64,000 bases of DNA from Dyadobacter sp. CY323 (GTDB taxonomy: Bacteria; Bacteroidota; Bacteroidia; Cytophagales; Spirosomataceae): positions 1-64,000 of the forward strand of contig NZ_JAJUXH010000023.1 of the NCBI RefSeq assembly GCF_021390245.1, given 5' to 3'. The notes under the pieces were generated by a model. That model made no database searches. It was not told where the DNA came from and saw only the letters and a list, made by a program, of their open reading frames with translations. The position numbers were made by a program, and so were the translations under genes. This document shows positions 17,891 to 26,586 of the stretch, one piece after another. How positions within the stretch are numbered: the stretch's first letter is position 1; each line of letters begins with the position of its first letter.

Positions 17891-20581
17891 TTATTTGATT
17901 ATTTCCAGCTCCTCTTTCTCGACTTGTGAAAACGTTTCTTTAGCGGTTTTGTGAATCAGTTCTGCGACAAGCCCGGTCCAGCCAGTCTGGTGACTTGCAC
18001 CGCAGCCGCGGCCATTATCTCCGTGAAAATATTCATAGAAAAGGACGTGCTCGTTGAAGTTCTCATCCTTCTGCATTTTTTCATCGTGCCCGTAAACAGC
18101 CCGGTTTCCTTCGGTATCTTTTTTGAAAATATCGATCAACCGGCATGCAATTGCCATGGCTGCATCTTTAATCGTCGCCAGATTCCCCGAATTAGTCGGA
18201 TATTCCACCATGAAATCTTCGCCATAATAGGCGTGGAATTTCATTAAGGAGTCAAAAATGAGGTAGTTCAATGGAAACCAGATCGGGCCGCGCCAGTTGG
18301 AATTCCCACCCATGATATCCGTAAGTGCCTCAGCCGGAGTATAATCCACCTGCAACACTTCTCCATTTATGAAAAATTTATAGGGATTTTCCTCGTGATA
18401 TTTTGATAAAGCGCGAATGCCAAAATCGGATAAAAATTCTGTCTCATCCAACATCCGCTTTAAAATCATCTTCATCCGGTGGCCGCGCAGAATGGATAAC
18501 AAGCGATTTTCACCTTTACCCGACTCAAACCAACGCGATATCAATCTTGCGAGATCGGGCCTGTTCGCCAAAACCCATTCAACCCTGCGCTTGAAAACCG
18601 GCAGTTTATCAAGGTTCTGAGGATCAAGGATTTCGACCGCAAATAAAGGGATCAACCCTACGATCGAGCGCACTTTCAATAAGATGCTTTGTCCGTTCGG
18701 AATGTGGATCACATCGTAGTAAAACTGATCTTCTTCATCCCAGAGACTAATCGACGAATTCTTGCCGCCAATCGATTCCATAGCACCGGCGATATGCAGA
18801 AAGTGTTCGAAAAACTTGGACGCCATGTCCTGGTAAACCGGATGTACCAATGCAATTTCAACCGAAATACGCAGCATATTAAGCGTATACATCGCCATCC
18901 AGCCCGTCGCATCCGCCTGTTGCAGTTTTCCGCCAAAAGGCATCGGAGTCGAACGGTCGAAGACGCCAATATTATCCAGTCCTAAAAACCCGCCACTGAA
19001 TATGTTATTGCCGGTATCGTCTTTCTGATTGACCCACCACGTGAAATTGAGCAGCAGTTTATGAAAGATCTTTTCAAGAAACTCAATATCCCCAACCCCA
19101 TTATTCTGCTCACGATCAATCTCGTATACTTTCCAGGTTGCCCAGCCGTGAACAGGCGGGTTTACGTCAGAGAAATTCCATTCATAAGCCGGGATTTGCC
19201 CGTTGGGATGCATATAGTATTCACGGAGCAATATTTCAAGTTGCCTTTTTGCAAAATCCGCATCGACCCTTGCCAGCGGCACGCAATGGAAAGCAAGGTC
19301 CCAGGCCGCAAACCACGGATACTCCCATTTATCCGGCATTGAAATGATATTGGCCGCATATAAATGTTTCCATCCAGAATTCCGGCCCCATTTCCGGCCC
19401 TGGTTAGGCCCGGGCTGCGCCGGATCGCCTTTCAGCCATTCGTAGACATTGTAGTAATAAAATTGCTTGCTCCAAAGCATTCCGGCATACGCCTGTCGCT
19501 GGATAGAACGCAGATCCGCATCGGAAACATCGCGTTGGAGATCGTCGTAAAATTCATCGGCTTCCCGTATACGTTTGTTAAAAAGATCTTCGAAACCGCC
19601 AAACGGTTCTGAAATACTGTGATTTACAAATCGCAATCGGAAAACGGCACTTTCACCGGCCTTAATGGTTTTGGTACAACGCGCCGAAGCTTTCGTGCCG
19701 ATGTGGTTCGGGTTTACGGTATTCGACTTTCCGTTACTGACGATAAAGTCATTAATGCCGTCTTTTGGATAAGCCGTGTTGTTCGCAGTACCATAAAGCT
19801 TCTTAAAATTCGTCTCGTTTTCACAAAACAAAAGCTCATCCGCATTATCCAGATACAGGTTATATTTCCCGTGTTTCCTATGGGTTACCTCAATCAAACG
19901 GTTTGAAATCCCGTTCATAATGGGCTTGTAATTGAAGGCCTCATATCCCCACGACCACGTATTTCGAAACATGATCGTGGGCAGGACAGTGATCGGCGCA
20001 TCGTTCGGACCGCGGTTAAAAACGGTTACTTTCATCAGGATATCTTCCTCGTCATTCTTTGAATGCTCGATGAAAATATCAAAGTATTCGTCCGTTTCGA
20101 ATATCCCGGTGTCCATGATCTCATACTCCGGATCCTCCTTTCCTCTGCGGCCATTCTCCTGACGTATTTTTTCGTATGGAAAAGGTTGCTGGGGATACTT
20201 GTAGAGCATTTTAGTGTACGAATGCGTGGGCGTACTATCCAGATAATAGTACATTTCCTTCACATCCTCGCCGTGATTGGACTCCCGGTTGGTAAGTCCA
20301 AAGATCCTTTCTTTCAGTATCTTATCTTTATGGTTCCAAAATCCGAACGAAAGGCAAATGTGCTGCTTGTTGTCTGAAAAACCTCCGATACCATCTTCTC
20401 CCCATCGGTAGGCTTTCGAGAGCGCCATTTCGTGCGTAATGTAGTTCCAGGCATCTCCATTTCCGCTGTAATCCTCACGTACCGTTCCCCACTGGCGTTC
20501 AGACAAATATGGCCCCCATTTCTTCCATCCTTTATTGTCCTTCTGCAAGCTTAACCTTACTTTCTCAGCTCCGTTTGCCAT
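17891..20581 (-). CDS. GH63-type glucosidase (MGH1-like catalytic domain)
   Basis: An 896-residue cytoplasmic protein without a signal peptide, typical of the bacterial 'glucosidase' branch of family GH63. The N-terminal part (about 1-330) is a beta-sandwich with conserved WGPYLSERQWGTVREDYS. The (alpha/alpha)6 barrel (about 370-880) contains YEWNFSDVNPPVHGWATWK and NSNWRGPIWFPLNYLIF, which carry the usual acidic and aromatic substrate contacts. Substrates in this group are alpha-glucosides or mannosylglycerate-like sugars. It precedes the phosphosugar mutase in a probable operon. Confidence 0.88.
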   Translation of the reverse strand: MANGAEKVRLSLQKDNKGWKKWGPYLSERQWGTVREDYSGNGDAWNYITHEMALSKAYRWGEDGIGGFSDNKQHICLSFGFWNHKDKILKERIFGLTNRESNHGEDVKEMYYYLDSTPTHSYTKMLYKYPQQPFPYEKIRQENGRRGKEDPEYEIMDTGIFETDEYFDIFIEHSKNDEEDILMKVTVFNRGPNDAPITVLPTIMFRNTWSWGYEAFNYKPIMNGISNRLIEVTHRKHGKYNLYLDNADELLFCENETNFKKLYGTANNTAYPKDGINDFIVSNGKSNTVNPNHIGTKASARCTKTIKAGESAVFRLRFVNHSISEPFGGFEDLFNKRIREADEFYDDLQRDVSDADLRSIQRQAYAGMLWSKQFYYYNVYEWLKGDPAQPGPNQGRKWGRNSGWKHLYAANIISMPDKWEYPWFAAWDLAFHCVPLARVDADFAKRQLEILLREYYMHPNGQIPAYEWNFSDVNPPVHGWATWKVYEIDREQNNGVGDIEFLEKIFHKLLLNFTWWVNQKDDTGNNIFSGGFLGLDNIGVFDRSTPMPFGGKLQQADATGWMAMYTLNMLRISVEIALVHPVYQDMASKFFEHFLHIAGAMESIGGKNSSISLWDEEDQFYYDVIHIPNGQSILLKVRSIVGLIPLFAVEILDPQNLDKLPVFKRRVEWVLANRPDLARLISRWFESGKGENRLLSILRGHRMKMILKRMLDETEFLSDFGIRALSKYHEENPYKFFINGEVLQVDYTPAEALTDIMGGNSNWRGPIWFPLNYLIFDSLMKFHAYYGEDFMVEYPTNSGNLATIKDAAMAIACRLIDIFKKDTEGNRAVYGHDEKMQKDENFNEHVLFYEYFHGDNGRGCGASHQTGWTGLVAELIHKTAKETFSQVEKEELEIIK

Positions 20582-20629
20582 CCAAATATCTTTTTAATAG
20601 GAATGATTTTCAATTACAATCTACGCAAT

Positions 20630-22345
20630 TTATGAGGGAATTGCCATGGATGCGACGTCGGCATGTACACTGACCTGATAGTTCACATCTCCTGCATAAA
20701 ATGCGGTCAGAGACCTGGCTTTTTCAGAAGTTTCTGTCAAAAGCGGATGTCTTGGGGAATGCAATAATGCTTCCACATCGGCGACATACTCTTTGAACAT
20801 CAATGGATTAGTAAGTTTGTAAAATTTACCGTCGCCGGCATGGAGAACAGGGACAGGTGTGGTTTTACCTTCCGCATTCATCCGCGCATATTTCAGTCGT
20901 GCGGCGGAATATTCTTCATCTGTCGTGCCAAAAACAATTCGTTCCGTCGGCTTAACTACTGCATTATTTGAGGTTATTTTACCGTCCAGTTTTTCCAAAA
21001 GGCTTCTCAACTGCCAGGTAAGCTTCCCGGTCCTGATCCGTTCCCTGATCGATTGTCTCACGAGGTAGGTCAGCGCCTGCGTAACATTCAGACCGATCTC
21101 CGCCATTTGTTTGAAGATGAATGAAGTTGGCGACATACCCGGAATGGTATTAGGATCATGAAGTACAATAGTACCTTCCGGCGTGAGGAAACCATCGATG
21201 CGGACACAGACATTGATTCCCAGTTGCTGGAAAACTTCTGCAATCACCGTCTGGATCTCCTGGTTTTTTTCAAGCGTTGTGTCAACAGGAATGCGTTTGC
21301 GGCTTGCGCCAGGCTTATATTTTGCATTAAAATCAAAAACCTGAACCATTTTAATGACTTCACTCGGAGGCAACGCAAGCGGCTTTCCATCGTCAAACTG
21401 AATGCAGCCGCAGGAAAATTCCTGACCTTCTACAAACTCTTCGATCAAAACCTGATCCTCGGCATTGGAACTGCTTAGAAATGCATGTTCATTTCCCTCT
21501 GCAAAATAAGTGTCCAGTGAGGCGATCAAATCGGAAGGATGAAATATCGTTTCTCCCGAAAAAACGACCGGGAAACCGATGCCTTCGTCCAGGTTAGCCA
21601 TTTTCTGCCCCCAGGCCTGTTTTTCAGCGCTACCAAACAAACGCCAGGTTTCCGCGTCTAACTCAATCTGAAAAAAGCATTGATTTACCGCAGATACAAA
21701 TTCTTCCAGCACATCTTCCTTCACGATAGCCACACCGATCGACGATCCCTGATGCGGCGCTTTTATAACCAGCGGAAGTCCAAGGTGTTTTTTAAGTACC
21801 TGAAAAAGAATCGGATACTCTTCCGGAATCCATTGGCTGTATTTTAAAGTCCAGCTTTTCTTTTCCTGTCGGTTGACGAGCGCGATCATTTCATTTTGCA
21901 GGATTTTATCAATTCCCACCGCCGAACCCATCAGTCCCGGGCCGCTGTAAGGAATTTTGTACCATTCCAGCAAACCCTGGATCGCGCCATCCTCGCAATC
22001 GGGGCCGTGCATGGCAAGAAACGCAAATTCGAAATGATCCTTGAATTCTGACGGCGCGATCTCCAATCCGACTTCTTCGGAAACCGGTGCATTCGCCAGT
22101 TCCGGATGAGATTCAATATACGTCTTAAAGCCTTCTTTTTGAATGTTCTGGGCAGGGTAAAACTCGCGTATTTCTGATAAATACATCCGTTCTTTTTTGA
22201 GGAGTATGAACCTTCCAAAGCTGTCTACAAAGATCGGAATGGGTTCAAAAAGTGATTTATCCAAGTATTCAAATGCGGTTTTACCACCTGCAAATGAAAT
22301 TTCCCGCTCACGGGAAGGGCCTCCAAAAAAAATTCCGATACGCAT
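20630..22345 (-). CDS. Long ATP-grasp ligase of the D-alanine--D-alanine ligase family
   Basis: A 571-residue protein counted from the Met of MRIGIFFGGPSRERE; a longer upstream reading lacks the conserved start. The N-terminal Ddl fold (FFGGPSREREISFAGG), the HGPDCEDGAIQGLLEWYKIPYSG block and the ATP-grasp C-terminal block (VRIDGFLTPEG, DPNTIPGMSPTSF) are all recognisable. In classical Ddl the metal-binding signature is E-x-N; here it is D-P-N. The chain is about 200 residues longer than typical Ddl (about 310-370), with an insertion in the ATP-grasp region and a C-terminal extension of about 110 residues. It may make a dipeptide other than D-Ala-D-Ala. It reads leftward into the glucosidase gene (48-nt gap). 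Confidence 0.8.
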   Translation of the reverse strand: MRIGIFFGGPSREREISFAGGKTAFEYLDKSLFEPIPIFVDSFGRFILLKKERMYLSEIREFYPAQNIQKEGFKTYIESHPELANAPVSEEVGLEIAPSEFKDHFEFAFLAMHGPDCEDGAIQGLLEWYKIPYSGPGLMGSAVGIDKILQNEMIALVNRQEKKSWTLKYSQWIPEEYPILFQVLKKHLGLPLVIKAPHQGSSIGVAIVKEDVLEEFVSAVNQCFFQIELDAETWRLFGSAEKQAWGQKMANLDEGIGFPVVFSGETIFHPSDLIASLDTYFAEGNEHAFLSSSNAEDQVLIEEFVEGQEFSCGCIQFDDGKPLALPPSEVIKMVQVFDFNAKYKPGASRKRIPVDTTLEKNQEIQTVIAEVFQQLGINVCVRIDGFLTPEGTIVLHDPNTIPGMSPTSFIFKQMAEIGLNVTQALTYLVRQSIRERIRTGKLTWQLRSLLEKLDGKITSNNAVVKPTERIVFGTTDEEYSAARLKYARMNAEGKTTPVPVLHAGDGKFYKLTNPLMFKEYVADVEALLHSPRHPLLTETSEKARSLTAFYAGDVNYQVSVHADVASMAIPS

Positions 22346-22441
22346 AGTAAAGTCCGTCGTAATGCATTTAAATCTCTGTTGCAATATAAGTCAGTAATCG
22401 GGAGTAATCAATTTCTACCTCGAAAGCCGGAGATTTTTAAC

Positions 22442-22474
22442 AAAAAAAAGCGGCCCTCCGAAGAGAACCGCTTT
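22442..22474 (-). terminator. Terminator of the mrp-nifU operon
   Basis: Stem AAAGCGG (22447-22453) / CCGCTTT (22468-22474); on the minus strand it runs into a T-run of eight. It lies just past the stop of the NifU gene. Confidence 0.85.
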
Positions 22475-22502
22475 ATCTGTAAAAGGCTGCTATTATTAAG
22501 TG

Positions 22503-22760
22503 CTACGCGAGCTCCGGGACGTTTACGGAAACTACTTTCGAGACGTATGGCACCGCTTTTCTTATTGATTCTTCAAGTCCCGCGCGAAAAGTCATTGCGC
22601 TCATCGGGCAGCTCTGACACGATCCTTGCAATTCAAGTTTAACGATCATGTCATCCGTTAATTCCACAAACCTCACATCACCACCGTCCGCATGTAAATA
22701 CGGGCGCACTGTTTCGAGCGCCTGCTCGATAAGTTCAATCGTTTTTTCTTTTGAATCCAT
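22503..22760 (-). CDS. NifU C-terminal-type Fe-S scaffold protein
   Basis: An 85-residue single-domain NifU-like protein that holds a transient Fe-S cluster for delivery to target proteins. The conserved block LHADGGDVRFVEL and the cluster-binding CxxC (Cys48 and Cys51 in GSCQSCPMSAMTF) are intact. It lies 67 nt downstream of the mrp gene on the same strand, a natural partner in Fe-S maturation. Confidence 0.93.
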   Translation of the reverse strand: MDSKEKTIELIEQALETVRPYLHADGGDVRFVELTDDMIVKLELQGSCQSCPMSAMTFRAGLEESIRKAVPYVSKVVSVNVPELA

Positions 22761-22827
22761 TGTTACAAAAATCTATATGCTAAGATGCACGATATTATTC
22801 AAAAAATCAAATTGTAATCCCTCCATG

Positions 22828-23934
22828 CTACACCTGGATTTCAACCGGGACAGTCTTATCCTTCGTGGCATTTCGGATGGCTACCTGCTGGGCGAGTGAT
22901 TCGGCAGCATCCCGGAAAGCATCGTTCACGATCGGATTGGTATCCATTACGGCCGGCCGGCCTTCATCCCCTGCCTCCCTGATACCCTGTATCAATGGGA
23001 TCTGACCTAGGAGCGGAACGTCAAATTTATCTGCGAGAGATTGACCCCCACCTTTCCCAAATATAAAATACTGATTATCAGTCAATTCTTCCGGTGTAAA
23101 CCAGGCCATGTTTTCAATGACACCTAAAATCGGGACATTGATCTGAGGCTGCCTGAACATCTGTAAACCTTTAATGGCGTCTGCCAAAGCCACTTTTTGA
23201 GGCGTAGTTACGATGACTGCACCCGTTACCGGCACTGTTTGTACCAATGTAAGGTGGATATCGCTCGTTCCCGGAGGAAGGTCAATGAGAAGATAATCCA
23301 GGTCGCCCCAATCCGTATCTCCGAAAAATTGCTTCAACGCCTGACTCGCCATCGGCCCCCGCCAAACCACTGCACTATCGGGCGGTGTCAGAAACCCAAT
23401 GGAGATCATTTTGATCCCGTACTGACGGATCGGGTTAATGTAATTCTTACCGTCTTTTGGCGTAATGGTCGGCTGCATATTTTCCGCACCGAACATGACC
23501 GGAATTGAAGGCCCGGAGATATCCGCGTCGATAATCCCGACTTTCGCACCGGAACGATGCAAAGCCATTGCGAGGTTCGCCGTGACCGTCGACTTCCCTA
23601 CTCCGCCTTTACCAGATGAAATCGCTATCACATTTTTAACTCCCGGAATCAACGGACCTGTTAGCCGCGTAGAAGTCACATTCGCCGTAAGCTTTATAAT
23701 TACCTCAACATCAGGACTTAAATGTTCGTGAATCGCATTTTCACAATTTCGTTTTATTAATTCTTTGAGTGGACATGCCGGCGTCGTCAACACCACTGTA
23801 AACCGTACCTGATTTACTCCAATCTCGATATCCTGGATCATTCCGAGGGTCACGAGGTCTTTCTTAAGATCCGGCTCTTCGACGGTGCTTAATGCCTGTA
23901 ATACTTTTTCTTTATTGATTGTAAATTCTCCCAT
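22828..23934 (-). CDS. Mrp/ApbC-family Fe-S cluster carrier ATPase
   Basis: A 368-residue P-loop ATPase that carries Fe-S clusters to apoproteins. An N-terminal MIP18/DUF59 domain (residues about 5-80, with TTPACPLKE) precedes the ParA/MinD-like domain; its deviant Walker A GKGGVGKST is at residues 108-116 and the DIHLTLVQT and ATTPQKVALAD-type segments follow. The C-x-x-C found in many Mrp proteins near the C-terminus is not visible here, but the family tolerates that. Operon with the NifU gene. Confidence 0.93.
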   Translation of the reverse strand: MGEFTINKEKVLQALSTVEEPDLKKDLVTLGMIQDIEIGVNQVRFTVVLTTPACPLKELIKRNCENAIHEHLSPDVEVIIKLTANVTSTRLTGPLIPGVKNVIAISSGKGGVGKSTVTANLAMALHRSGAKVGIIDADISGPSIPVMFGAENMQPTITPKDGKNYINPIRQYGIKMISIGFLTPPDSAVVWRGPMASQALKQFFGDTDWGDLDYLLIDLPPGTSDIHLTLVQTVPVTGAVIVTTPQKVALADAIKGLQMFRQPQINVPILGVIENMAWFTPEELTDNQYFIFGKGGGQSLADKFDVPLLGQIPLIQGIREAGDEGRPAVMDTNPIVNDAFRDAAESLAQQVAIRNATKDKTVPVEIQV

Positions 23935-23996
23935 TGTACTGGTTAGAGGACCTTAACTACTATTTTCAACACGAAAGCGTGTCAATGAGTTTGTTA

Positions 23997-24995
23997 TCAA
24001 CCGGAAAATTCAGCGATCCGGTGTGTTACCTGCGCCAATTCAGCTGATACGTCCACCTGGCGGGAAATTGCATTCAGCTTATCCCTGACATTTTTTAAAA
24101 GTTTGAGCTGACTCGGCGTGTGACCATGCTGCGGCCGGTGTTGTATGGACTGCGCGACCTGATCCCATTGTTTCATAAAACCCTGCGCATCTTCATCCAG
24201 GTAAGCCCGTGTGAATGCATTGAATATGAATTCCTCCGCAACTTTATTCGGGTGGATCAGATCTTCTTTATAAAACCGGTAATCCCGCAATTCGTCGATC
24301 ATGATCTCGTATGACGGGAAATATTCGACGGGCTTATATTTCTCTGAAAGCCGGTGACAGACCAGTCGCAAGACCGATTTACTCAACTGATTTAATGGCA
24401 ATGTATCTTTTGTGTGCCTCACCGGACTTACTGTCAGAACAATGCGTAAGTTTCTGCGAAAGGTCAGCAGCTTCTGAATGAGTTGCTCAAATGGAATTGT
24501 GATCTGGTCGGGGTGCAGCAGTTCTCTTACAAAATTTTCACCAGGCATTTTATGACAGTTCCCGATGATCTGATTGGTGCGTTTATGGCGGTAAGCATAG
24601 GCAGTTCCAAATGTGATGACCAGCAAATCCGTCTCTGAGAGAAAGGATTGGACAGATTTCATTTTTTCCATTATTGAAGATTCCAGATCCGCTTTTGTTC
24701 TAGCCCATTGCGAAGAATGGAAGTCATGATGCAGCCAGATTTGGTCCGGATTTTCAATGTAGAGATCTGCATTGGGTTTCCGCTGCTCGATAACCGAATC
24801 CAGTATTTTGCAGATTGCCAGTGGATTAAATGCATTACCAAAGTCATTGTTAGCAACTGAAAATTTATAATGGCCCAGTTGGTCTCCAAGTACATCTGCG
24901 AAACAGGAACCGATTGTCAGGATTTTGGAACGATGTGTCAATTTCCAATCTGGTGGCTTGATCTCGACTTCGGTGCTGAACTTGATTTCTTTCAT
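23997..24995 (-). CDS. GSCFA-domain protein
   Basis: A 332-residue protein with the name-giving motif GSCFA at residues 29-33 and the second conserved block ITFGTAYAYRHK near 125. GSCFA proteins are SGNH-like and widespread in Bacteroidetes; their substrate is not established. No signal peptide is seen, so it is likely cytoplasmic. It is transcribed in the same direction as mrp, 62 nt upstream, and divergently from the DUF6934 gene. Confidence 0.88.
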   Translation of the reverse strand: MKEIKFSTEVEIKPPDWKLTHRSKILTIGSCFADVLGDQLGHYKFSVANNDFGNAFNPLAICKILDSVIEQRKPNADLYIENPDQIWLHHDFHSSQWARTKADLESSIMEKMKSVQSFLSETDLLVITFGTAYAYRHKRTNQIIGNCHKMPGENFVRELLHPDQITIPFEQLIQKLLTFRRNLRIVLTVSPVRHTKDTLPLNQLSKSVLRLVCHRLSEKYKPVEYFPSYEIMIDELRDYRFYKEDLIHPNKVAEEFIFNAFTRAYLDEDAQGFMKQWDQVAQSIQHRPQHGHTPSQLKLLKNVRDKLNAISRQVDVSAELAQVTHRIAEFSG

Positions 24996-25120
24996 TCATT
25001 AAATATTGTGAGGTCATGTAAAATTAGGCAATATCAGCCCGGCAGATAAACGGAAAATTTATTTTCGGGGAAATATTCTAGTTTTAGCCTGAAATATCAC
25101 ACACTTATAATTTCCATTCA

Positions 25121-25561
25121 GTGAACGAAAAATTTTATCCCTTTGAAGTAGATCCGTCCGACTTTCGTTATGAGTTTTTGAGTGTTAGTGAAATGAAGAC
25201 GGTAAAGAAGGTTGTTCTAATCACAGAGACTGAAAGGCGTAATGTCCACAACGTAGCCCTGCTCGATGTCCTTGATGATGGATCGCTCTGCGATTTAACG
25301 GAAAGCAGAAATAACGATTTACGTATGGTCATGGCTACGGTCATGCAAATAGTGGCAGACTTTCTGAGAAACAATCCTGAATCTTATGTAATTTTCAGAG
25401 GCAGTGACCCAAGAAGACATCGACTATACAGCATAATCATTAGTAGAGAGTTGAAAGAGCTAACAAACACTTTTGAAATTTTCGGACTAGTTTCGAGTTT
25501 TCCCATCACCTTCGTTCCTGACACAACGTATAATTTCTATCTTGTAAAAAAGAAATCATGA
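25121..25561 (+). CDS. DUF6934-like protein of unknown function
   Basis: A 146-residue cytoplasmic protein starting at GTG. It has the layout of the DUF6934 family: an N-terminal strand pair around an FEFLSVS-like motif (YEFLSVSEMKTVKKVV), an ATVMQIVADFLRNNPESYVIFRGS block and a RLYSIIISREL block, as in Bacteroidetes proteins that come with a very small second gene. Its stop overlaps the start of a 48-codon frame by four bases (ATGA), so the two are translationally coupled. A toxin-antitoxin-like or cassette role is only an inference from that arrangement. Confidence 0.75.
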   Translation: MNEKFYPFEVDPSDFRYEFLSVSEMKTVKKVVLITETERRNVHNVALLDVLDDGSLCDLTESRNNDLRMVMATVMQIVADFLRNNPESYVIFRGSDPRRHRLYSIIISRELKELTNTFEIFGLVSSFPITFVPDTTYNFYLVKKKS

Positions 25562-25704
25562 AAGATACAACAAAGAGACCCACTCCAAGAAAACTCACAG
25601 GAGACCAAGTGGTTCAGAAAAAACTGGATGAAGCAAATGCAATGTTGCGAAAAATAGATCCTTCCTTTTTTGAAAGTATGCGGCAAAAAAAGACTAATGA
25701 ATAA
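25558..25704 (+). CDS. 48-residue protein coupled to the DUF6934-like gene
   Basis: ATG at 25558 overlaps the preceding stop (ATGA) and the frame runs 48 codons to TAA at 25702-25704. It encodes a basic N-terminus (MKDTTKRPTPRKLTGDQ), a likely amphipathic helix (VVQKKLDEANAMLRKI) and a charged tail. Its end overlaps the GH16 start by eight bases. It is below usual gene-calling size; the overlap at both ends and the sensible helix support it being translated. Confidence 0.65.
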   Translation: MKDTTKRPTPRKLTGDQVVQKKLDEANAMLRKIDPSFFESMRQKKTNE

Positions 25705-26551
25705 CGTCTCAGTTATGTTCATCATTTCTCTATCATTCCTTAGCAGTGTGTTTGTCTGTTGTTCAGATTCGACTAAAATCCCCGATACGGCAGATAACAC
25801 AACTTACGAATTCGCCACCACCCCATCCTGGCAAGACGAATTCAACACTCCTGGCAAACCCGATCCTGCCAAATGGAGCTATGACCTCGGTGATCATGGC
25901 TGGGGAAATAATGAGTTGGAAAATTACACGAACAAAATCGAAAATGCCGAAGTTGAGAATGGCAACCTTGTCATTACGGCAATAAAGGAAAAGTCGGGAA
26001 AGGCTAATTACAGTTCAGCTAGGTTGGTTTCGAAAGGAAAGGGAGACTTTCTGTACGGCAAATTTGAGATTCGGGCTAAGCTGCCGAAAGGGCTTGGCAC
26101 CTGGCCGGCGATATGGATGCTTTTCAGCCAAGATAATTACGGTAATAAAGGCTGGCCGGATAATGGCGAGATCGATATTATGGAGCATGTCGGCTTCGAT
26201 CAGGACCGTGTTCATGGTAACGTTCATACCAAGGCATTTAACCATTCCATCAAGACGAACAAGGGTAATAATGTCACTGTCGTGAAAGCGTCTGAGGATT
26301 TCCACATTTACTCCTGCGAATGGACTCCCGATGCTATCTCTATTCTTGTTGACGGGAATGCATACTTCAAATTCACTAAAGAAAAAGCGTATCAATGGCA
26401 GGAATGGCCGTTTGACAAACCTTTTCACCTGATTTTAAATATCGCCGTCGGAGGTAACTGGGGCGGACAGAAAGGCGTGGATGACAGCATTTTCCCTCAA
26501 AAAATGGAGGTCGATTACGTGCGCGTTTACCCGCTGGCGGAGAAAAAGTAA
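25697..26551 (+). CDS. GH16 family endo-beta-glucanase (laminarinase-like) lipoprotein
   Basis: A 284-residue secreted enzyme that cuts beta-1,3- or mixed beta-1,3/1,4-glucans. The signal sequence ends in a lipobox (FVCC). The catalytic motif GEIDIMEHVG holds the nucleophile and acid/base Glu in the expected E-x-D-x-x-E spacing, and the jelly-roll strands WQDEFNTPG, GKFEIRAKLPKG and FHLILNIAVGGNWGG are intact. ATG 25697 is the start; a longer TTG frame from 25670 lacks a signal peptide start. It is not near the susC/susD pair, so their cooperation is doubtful. Confidence 0.94.
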   Translation: MNNVSVMFIISLSFLSSVFVCCSDSTKIPDTADNTTYEFATTPSWQDEFNTPGKPDPAKWSYDLGDHGWGNNELENYTNKIENAEVENGNLVITAIKEKSGKANYSSARLVSKGKGDFLYGKFEIRAKLPKGLGTWPAIWMLFSQDNYGNKGWPDNGEIDIMEHVGFDQDRVHGNVHTKAFNHSIKTNKGNNVTVVKASEDFHIYSCEWTPDAISILVDGNAYFKFTKEKAYQWQEWPFDKPFHLILNIAVGGNWGGQKGVDDSIFPQKMEVDYVRVYPLAEKK

Positions 26552-26586
26552 CTTTGAAAATCCAGTGCACGGAAGTATCTTGCACC

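Noticed and set aside
25697..26551. GH16 glucanase as part of a polysaccharide locus with susC/susD
   Set aside because: It lies 17 kb away with unrelated operons between.
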